In this document: piece after piece, positions 31,764 through 35,588 of the stretch
How the letters are laid out: each line of letters opens with the position of its first letter
Position numbering within the stretch: position 1 is the first letter of the stretch
Origin: Jingweiarchaeum tengchongense
Lineage (GTDB): Archaea > Nanobdellota > Nanobdellia > Jingweiarchaeales > Jingweiarchaeaceae
Assembly: GCA_038874075.1 (NCBI GenBank)
Contig: JAVZDD010000010.1
Coordinates: forward strand, 1-35,588
DNA length: 35,588 nucleotides
Reading direction: 5' to 3'
Translations under genes and position numbers: made by a program
The notes under the pieces: generated by a model
Seen by the model: the letters and a program-made list of their open reading frames with translations, nothing else
Databases searched by the model: none
What the model was told of the DNA's origin: nothing

Positions 31764-32924
31764 ATGGGTGTGGTTGATATTATAATAGCTACTGCAATAT
31801 TTTCTTTCTTTTTTTTATATGCACTGTTCTTCATAAATTCAGTACAAGTTGAGTTCAGATCTCCAACCTCACTTGTGATAGATAATATTTTTGAAAACTT
31901 GAAGACGGAAGTTTTAAGGATTCCCATCAAAATAAAGAGTAACTATACATTAATTTGGGAAGTAGCAGAGATTGAACTTAAATGGATAGACAAGAATTCC
32001 ACAGTCGTTAAAATTGGTCAACAAGTTATTCCATCACAATTCTTGGAGGATGAATTGATTTTTCCACTTAACTCCAGTGATTTTGATATTAATATATACT
32101 TTGTGAATGGGACGAATAGAAGTAGAGCAAGCTATTCAACCGACTTATCTTTTTTAGAATTTTCACAATATTTTAAGATCAGCAATTCTTTTTATGATGC
32201 AAATTTGCAAAAAAATTGCACATTAAATAACATTTCCTCCTATGGATTTAATGTTTTTAGTGATGGTATAAACACAGATGAAACTATTACTGAAGAAGTA
32301 GTCGACAATGTGTCAGTAAAAATATCATGTACCAACATATCCTACAATTTTTTTTCTTACTCGCCAAAAATAAAAGTAATGACAAGAAAAAGCATCACGA
32401 TTGGCCTAAAACCGAATTTCACAAATTGGGAGACAGAGTCGTCAAGTAGTACAATAACAGGAGATTTGAACTTATTGGTCAAGAAAATTTTACTCTATAA
32501 CACATCATTGAGACTCTTATTCTTAGAATTTATGGATATCACCAATGTCACGATTCATCCAGAAACAGGGAAAATTTCATTGATTATAAATGAACCATCT
32601 AACTTTTCAATTTACGTGGTTAATTTCTCGAATGAGAACAGGAATTACTACAAGAATAGAGAACTTGACATTACCGTTGGTGCAATAGAGAAGAACATTG
32701 CACTTGTGAATGAAAGTATAACCAGTTTTATGTTAGAAGACTACAATCTATTAAAAAATAAGTTTGGATACAATTTTTTTGTCGAAGTTTTAATAGACGG
32801 CAACCTTGCCGGCATCAAGGGGACATACTTAAGTGAGGTCAAGAGATTAGGTGAAAGGAATATTTTTTATTACGATGATAAATATGACAAAAAATTAGCA
32901 CTGGTGAGGATTGGAATATGGTAA
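31764..32924 (+). CDS. Large minor-pilin-like exported protein
   Basis: 386 residues. One N-terminal hydrophobic helix (VVDIIIATAIFSFFFLYALF) without a long leader, then a beta-rich outer region of about 350 residues. I do not recognise a family. The outer part has 15 N-glycosylation sequons (such as NYT, NGT, NRS, NCT, NFT, NVT, NES) and three cysteines. ATG directly abuts the TadC-like stop codon. Its helix lacks Lys-Lys-Gly but its place between the platform genes and pilin fits a minor pilin or tip adhesin. It overlaps the next gene by seven bases. Confidence 0.65.
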   Translation: MGVVDIIIATAIFSFFFLYALFFINSVQVEFRSPTSLVIDNIFENLKTEVLRIPIKIKSNYTLIWEVAEIELKWIDKNSTVVKIGQQVIPSQFLEDELIFPLNSSDFDINIYFVNGTNRSRASYSTDLSFLEFSQYFKISNSFYDANLQKNCTLNNISSYGFNVFSDGINTDETITEEVVDNVSVKISCTNISYNFFSYSPKIKVMTRKSITIGLKPNFTNWETESSSSTITGDLNLLVKKILLYNTSLRLLFLEFMDITNVTIHPETGKISLIINEPSNFSIYVVNFSNENRNYYKNRELDITVGAIEKNIALVNESITSFMLEDYNLLKNKFGYNFFVEVLIDGNLAGIKGTYLSEVKRLGERNIFYYDDKYDKKLALVRIGIW

Positions 32925-33301
32925 AAAAAGCTGTTTTGAAAACATTTGAAGCGATAGCCGCATCTACGATACTGATAATTTTAATCGTATTAATTAATAA
33001 TGCTTATTTAGCAAAAATAAGTGAAAAAGACCAACAAATCATCTTCTTTTTACAAGATGCATTGATAATCCTGGATGAGAATCAGAGCCTGAGGGATAAC
33101 GCGCTTCGTTTTAATAATACTGAGATAGAGGAAGATATAGAGAAACTAAGTAATTCAAGTTTGGACATTTATGTAATGATATGTAATATGACAAATTGTA
33201 TTGGCAACAGTATAGAAACAGCAAATGTTGTTACTTATGTAATAGCTGGAAACGATAGCTTTAATCCATTGGAAGTGAAGGTATATGCAAAGAAAAAGTG
33301 A
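32918..33301 (+). CDS. Small pilin-like protein
   Basis: 127 residues. N-terminal basic stretch (MVKKAVLKT) then FEAIAASTILIILIVLINNAY: the Glu followed by a hydrophobic helix resembles a type IV pilin or pseudopilin N-terminus, in which Glu5 bonds to the neighbouring subunit. The outer part is small, with two cysteines in a MTNCIGN region and MICNMTNC. It overlaps genes on both sides (seven and 17 bases), showing tight translational coupling inside the pilus operon. Probably a minor pilin; no named family recognised. Confidence 0.62.
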   Translation: MVKKAVLKTFEAIAASTILIILIVLINNAYLAKISEKDQQIIFFLQDALIILDENQSLRDNALRFNNTEIEEDIEKLSNSSLDIYVMICNMTNCIGNSIETANVVTYVIAGNDSFNPLEVKVYAKKK

Positions 33302-33785
33302 GTTTTGGTTAATTGGTGCAATTATATTTACAATAATATCTTTACTCACAACCTCTTTCCTCGCTTCTTCGTCATTTGAAAAGATTGACGACTATTTTTT
33401 GTATAATATCATCGAAGAATTTGGACGCTGCGTAAACATAGAAAATTGCACACTAAGAAATTTCACGGATTTTGTAAGATTTGTATGCTATGAAAGGTCT
33501 TACAACTTATCCCTCATCTATTTTTACTGTAATATAACTCACCTAGAAATTGGTAACTTTTACAATAGAGATATTAATGTCACTATAAACTCGGAGATTG
33601 GTTCAACGAATTTGATAATATTAGATAATCAAACAATTTTTTATGAACTCTCTGAGATTGGTAAATATTTGAATATATCATACCCAGCTGGGGAGATTCA
33701 TCTTACATGTAACAAGAAAACGATAGCAAGAGACATTTGTCTCTCATTTTTAAATACTTTAAAATGTTTTTCAGATATAAGTTAA
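33285..33785 (+). CDS. Cysteine- and sequon-containing exported protein of the pilus operon
   Basis: 166 residues with one N-terminal helix (FWLIGAIIFTIISLLTTSFLA). The rest is exported and has eight cysteines, including pairs spaced for disulfides (CVNIENC) and C-terminal CLSFLNTLKC, and seven N-glycosylation sequons (NCT, NFT, NLS, NIT, NVT, NQT, NIS). I recognise no family. It ends the first part of the pilus operon; the major-pilin-type gene follows after 42 bases with its own promoter. A minor pilin or accessory surface protein is likely from context. Confidence 0.62.
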   Translation: MQRKSEFWLIGAIIFTIISLLTTSFLASSSFEKIDDYFLYNIIEEFGRCVNIENCTLRNFTDFVRFVCYERSYNLSLIYFYCNITHLEIGNFYNRDINVTINSEIGSTNLIILDNQTIFYELSEIGKYLNISYPAGEIHLTCNKKTIARDICLSFLNTLKCFSDIS

Positions 33786-33796
33786 ATTTAGAAAAA

Positions 33797-33805
33797 GTTT
33801 AAAAG
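33797..33805 (+). promoter_or_regulatory. Predicted TATA box of the pilin gene
   Basis: GTTTAAAAG is centred about 27 bases before the pilin ATG at 33828 inside the only sizeable gap of the operon. It would let the pilin be made in larger amounts than the machinery, as a major pilin requires. Confidence 0.45.
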
Positions 33806-33827
33806 TATACAAATTATTTGATAAATA

Positions 33828-34310
33828 ATGATGAATAAAAAAGGTATATCACCACTGATTGCAACAATCCTCTTAATTGCAATTACAATTGTAATTGGCG
33901 CATTGATAACAGCTTGGTCAACAACATATGTCTCCAGCCAGACACAGATGGTTGGTGGTGGAGGAGCAGCTTGTGTTTACGTAGGTCTGAGATCATCAAA
34001 TTGTAACTTAAACCAGAGTAATGCAACGCACCTCTACCTCATCATAGAGAATACAGGTACGAGATCAATCAGTGAAATTAAAGCAACAGTACAACTTGCC
34101 ACGGGGGAGAAGAAATTAACAAACGTTTCCGATACCGACGGCAGAATTCTTACTTTAGATGGACAAGAAGCAAAACCCGCATACATTGTGAATCCATTCA
34201 CCACAATAAATATCAATAACACAAACCAATGGAATAGCATCACACTTTGGGTGTACAATCCATCTTGCAGCGAAGTTAAATGGTCATTAAGTCCGAATGA
34301 TTGTCAATAA
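33828..34310 (+). CDS. Archaeal type IV pilin with class III signal peptide
   Basis: 160 residues. MMNKKG|ISPLIATILLIA is a textbook archaeal class III signal: short basic leader, Gly before the cleavage site, then the conserved ISPLIATILLIAITIVIGALI helix. A PibD/FlaK-type prepilin peptidase would cut after Gly6. The remaining head has an SSNC-type cysteine, two more in PSCSEVKWSLSPNDC, and four sequons (NQS, NAT, NVS, NNT); the head looks like the archaeal type IV pilin domain (DUF1628-like). Two ATGs in a row are possible starts. Its own promoter precedes it. It is the best candidate for the main fibre subunit of this operon. Confidence 0.9.
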   Translation: MMNKKGISPLIATILLIAITIVIGALITAWSTTYVSSQTQMVGGGGAACVYVGLRSSNCNLNQSNATHLYLIIENTGTRSISEIKATVQLATGEKKLTNVSDTDGRILTLDGQEAKPAYIVNPFTTININNTNQWNSITLWVYNPSCSEVKWSLSPNDCQ

Positions 34311-34324
34311 ATTCATAGATCAAA

Positions 34325-35056
34325 ATGAAAGCAGTTGCCACTTGGGTATCTTACATTATGTATTTTGCAATTTCTTTAGTAGTAACCTCTCTTGTTCTTA
34401 ATTTTGGTCTACCCATGTTAACAAGGGCAAAAGACATTTCTATAATAAGTTCATCGAAGAATCAGCTTCAAGAAATGGCCGCAGCTATTTATGATATTTC
34501 AAAGGCAGGGCCAGGCTCTGCAACGACCATCTCTTTCAAAGTGGATGAAGGTTTCTTGGTTTTGGATCCTGAAAATGACAAGATATATTTTATGAAGAAT
34601 ATAACGGAAGGTGTGCTTTCTCCAAGGACAAGAGTAAGCGAGGGCCACATAATAGTTGCAAGTAATATAGAAGTTAGTAGTTATGAAACATTTGAAACGG
34701 ATGATTGTTGCTTTGTCTTGGAAAATTCTCATATCAAAGTAAAATTCTATAAATTTAACCAGGTAAATAGATACACAAACAATGTTATTAAAGAATTCAT
34801 TTTTAAGGATCAAAATAAGACACTAAATTTTGGCGGGGTAGAGATACTCATAGATGATAATGAAACAACGATTGTTGGTAAAATAAAGACACAGTTGTTA
34901 AATACAGGTAGCCTACTGCCTAAAGCATCTTTACTCGAAAATGTTGATGATTCAGAAGCTAATGGTGGTGCAGGATATTGCTATGATGTTAAGTACACGT
35001 TAGAAAGCGAAGCAGATTTCCTTTTAATAAATATAGAAAACTTAAGGAGATGTTAA
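34325..35056 (+). CDS. Membrane-anchored exported pilus-operon protein
   Basis: 243 residues. One N-terminal helix (TWVSYIMYFAISLVVTSLVL), then an extracytoplasmic beta-rich region with a short helical neck (KNQLQEMAAAIYDISKAGPG). The central part VSEGHIIVASNIEV and the helical neck after the membrane resemble other archaeal pilin-like proteins that follow pilin genes. A Cys-Cys pair (DDCCFVL), GYCYDV and a C-terminal Cys suggest disulfides. Three sequons are present. It follows the pilin by 14 bases and abuts the thioredoxin-like gene. No family recognised. Confidence 0.65.
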   Translation: MKAVATWVSYIMYFAISLVVTSLVLNFGLPMLTRAKDISIISSSKNQLQEMAAAIYDISKAGPGSATTISFKVDEGFLVLDPENDKIYFMKNITEGVLSPRTRVSEGHIIVASNIEVSSYETFETDDCCFVLENSHIKVKFYKFNQVNRYTNNVIKEFIFKDQNKTLNFGGVEILIDDNETTIVGKIKTQLLNTGSLLPKASLLENVDDSEANGGAGYCYDVKYTLESEADFLLINIENLRRC

Positions 35057-35461
35057 ATGCAAATACGTTTTGAGAGCAAGTTTGTAATACCAATTGTTTT
35101 AGTGATAATAGGTGTAATAATCGCTCTAGTTTTATTTTATCCTGGCAAGGGCACAAAAAGTTATGGGGTGAGTGAAGGGAGTGAAGTGCAGTTTAAGACA
35201 AATTATTATTTACTACTTTTTTATATCCCAGGCAGTCCAATTTCAGAGAATCAATTACAAATCACGAGAAAGGTTTTGAGTGAGTCAAAATTTCAGAATA
35301 TCAAGTTACATTTGATAAATAAGAATGATAATTTAACAGTTAAGTACAATGTAACTGACTTTCCCACTTTAATCTTATTTAGAGATAGTACAATACTATG
35401 GCGTGAAGGAATGTTGAGTGAAATACAACTCAGATCAAAACTAGAAGAATCTGTTACTTAA
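35057..35461 (+). CDS. Membrane-anchored thioredoxin-fold protein lacking the CxxC
   Basis: 134 residues, one N-terminal membrane helix (about 9-29), then an outer thioredoxin-like domain: YYLLLFYIPGSPIS, a helix, KLHLINKNDNLTVKYNVTDF, and the cis-proline loop DFPTLILF (Pro103). Where thioredoxins have Trp-Cys-Pro-x-Cys the sequence is Gly-Ser-Pro-Ile-Ser (Ser60, Ser63). It therefore cannot do disulfide exchange and is likely a binding or chaperone-like member. It is the last gene of the pilus operon (its ATG abuts the stop of the gene before), whose products carry many cysteines. There are no cysteines in the whole protein. Confidence 0.75.
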   Translation: MQIRFESKFVIPIVLVIIGVIIALVLFYPGKGTKSYGVSEGSEVQFKTNYYLLLFYIPGSPISENQLQITRKVLSESKFQNIKLHLINKNDNLTVKYNVTDFPTLILFRDSTILWREGMLSEIQLRSKLEESVT

Positions 35462-35462
35462 A

Positions 35463-35588
35463 TTAGACCCTCTCAACCAATATCTCCAACTTACCTTCCC
35501 TGAGCCCATCATTCCTTATCTTAAACTTGTACAATCCCTGTGGTAATACCAATTTGTTACCTGTCAGGTTCAAGTTGGTTCCACTTAC
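35463..35588 (-). CDS. C-terminal end of an unidentified gene (5' end outside window)
   Basis: The minus strand is open for 41 codons from the window edge to a stop at 35463-35465. The fragment (NLNLTGNKLVLPQGLYKFKI and a Lys-Leu-Glu-Ile-Leu-Val-Glu end) has beta-strand character with an N-glycosylation sequon (NLT), like the end of an exported protein. It converges on the thioredoxin-like gene with one base between the stops. Nothing more can be said from 41 residues. Confidence 0.5.
   Translation of the reverse strand, partial: VSGTNLNLTGNKLVLPQGLYKFKIRNDGLREGKLEILVERV

Noticed and set aside
1..35588. CRISPR arrays, insertion sequences or integrase attachment sites
   Set aside because: No regularly spaced repeats, no transposase or recombinase motifs, and no direct repeats flanking the tRNA genes were seen on reading.

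Overview
This is AT-rich archaeal DNA. The evidence includes a group II chaperonin (thermosome), an archaeal-type UMP kinase, a DTD2-type D-aminoacyl-tRNA deacylase, an archaeal SRP (7S) RNA and a tRNA-Gln whose introns are bounded by bulge-helix-bulge (BHB) motifs. Archaellum/type IV pilus-type ATPases and platform proteins, and many genes with a TATA-like element about 25-30 bases before the start codon (predicted leaderless transcripts), agree with this. I cannot place the lineage from the sequence; an uncultivated or DPANN-like archaeon is possible but unproven.

Layout. (1) 1-9521 is a surface-glycan and envelope region. It holds the end of a NodU/TobZ-type carbamoyltransferase, a B12-binding radical SAM enzyme, three multi-membrane GT-C-like glycosyltransferases and an exported surface protein. 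Within it lie the SRP RNA with tRNA-Val two bases behind it, and a tiny free-standing CFI-box protein. (2) 9760-14645 holds SMC, facing a short MscS channel and a DNA-repair pair (O6-alkylguanine-DNA alkyltransferase and endonuclease V). (3) 14642-18602 is mostly on the minus strand: tRNA-His, hisS and pyrH in one apparent transcription unit, a GNAT acetyltransferase with a cysteine knuckle, a MinD-like ATPase and tRNA-Phe. (4) 18683-22637 holds a DHH/RecJ-like phosphoesterase, two proteins of unknown function and the thermosome. (5) 22700-27685 has a secretion ATPase with a cysteine-rich N-terminus facing a cysteine-rich pilin-like protein, a coiled-coil/winged-helix candidate, a membrane protein behind DTD2, and a tRNA-Gln(CTG) with two introns followed six bases later by a small membrane protein. 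(6) 27754-35461 is a type IV pilus-like operon: ATPase, small coiled-coil protein, two platform (T2SSF) proteins, minor-pilin-like proteins, a class III-signal pilin with its own promoter, another membrane-anchored protein and a thioredoxin-fold protein whose CxxC is replaced by SxxS. The last 126 bases carry the end of a gene on the minus strand.

How the genes fit together. The pilus operon, the second ATPase/pilin pair and the GT-C/carbamoyltransferase region together suggest a strong investment in a glycosylated, disulfide-containing cell surface; the exported pilus-locus proteins are rich in N-glycosylation sequons. The RNA genes stand out most. The tRNA-Gln reads as a pre-tRNA with one intron at 29/30 and one at 37/38. 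The intron folds use overlapping bases, which predicts an order of splicing. Three of the four tRNAs sit directly beside another gene (tRNA-Val behind SRP RNA, tRNA-His before hisS, tRNA-Gln before a small membrane-protein gene). No stretch longer than about 240 bases lacks a gene, and I see no CRISPR array or insertion sequence.
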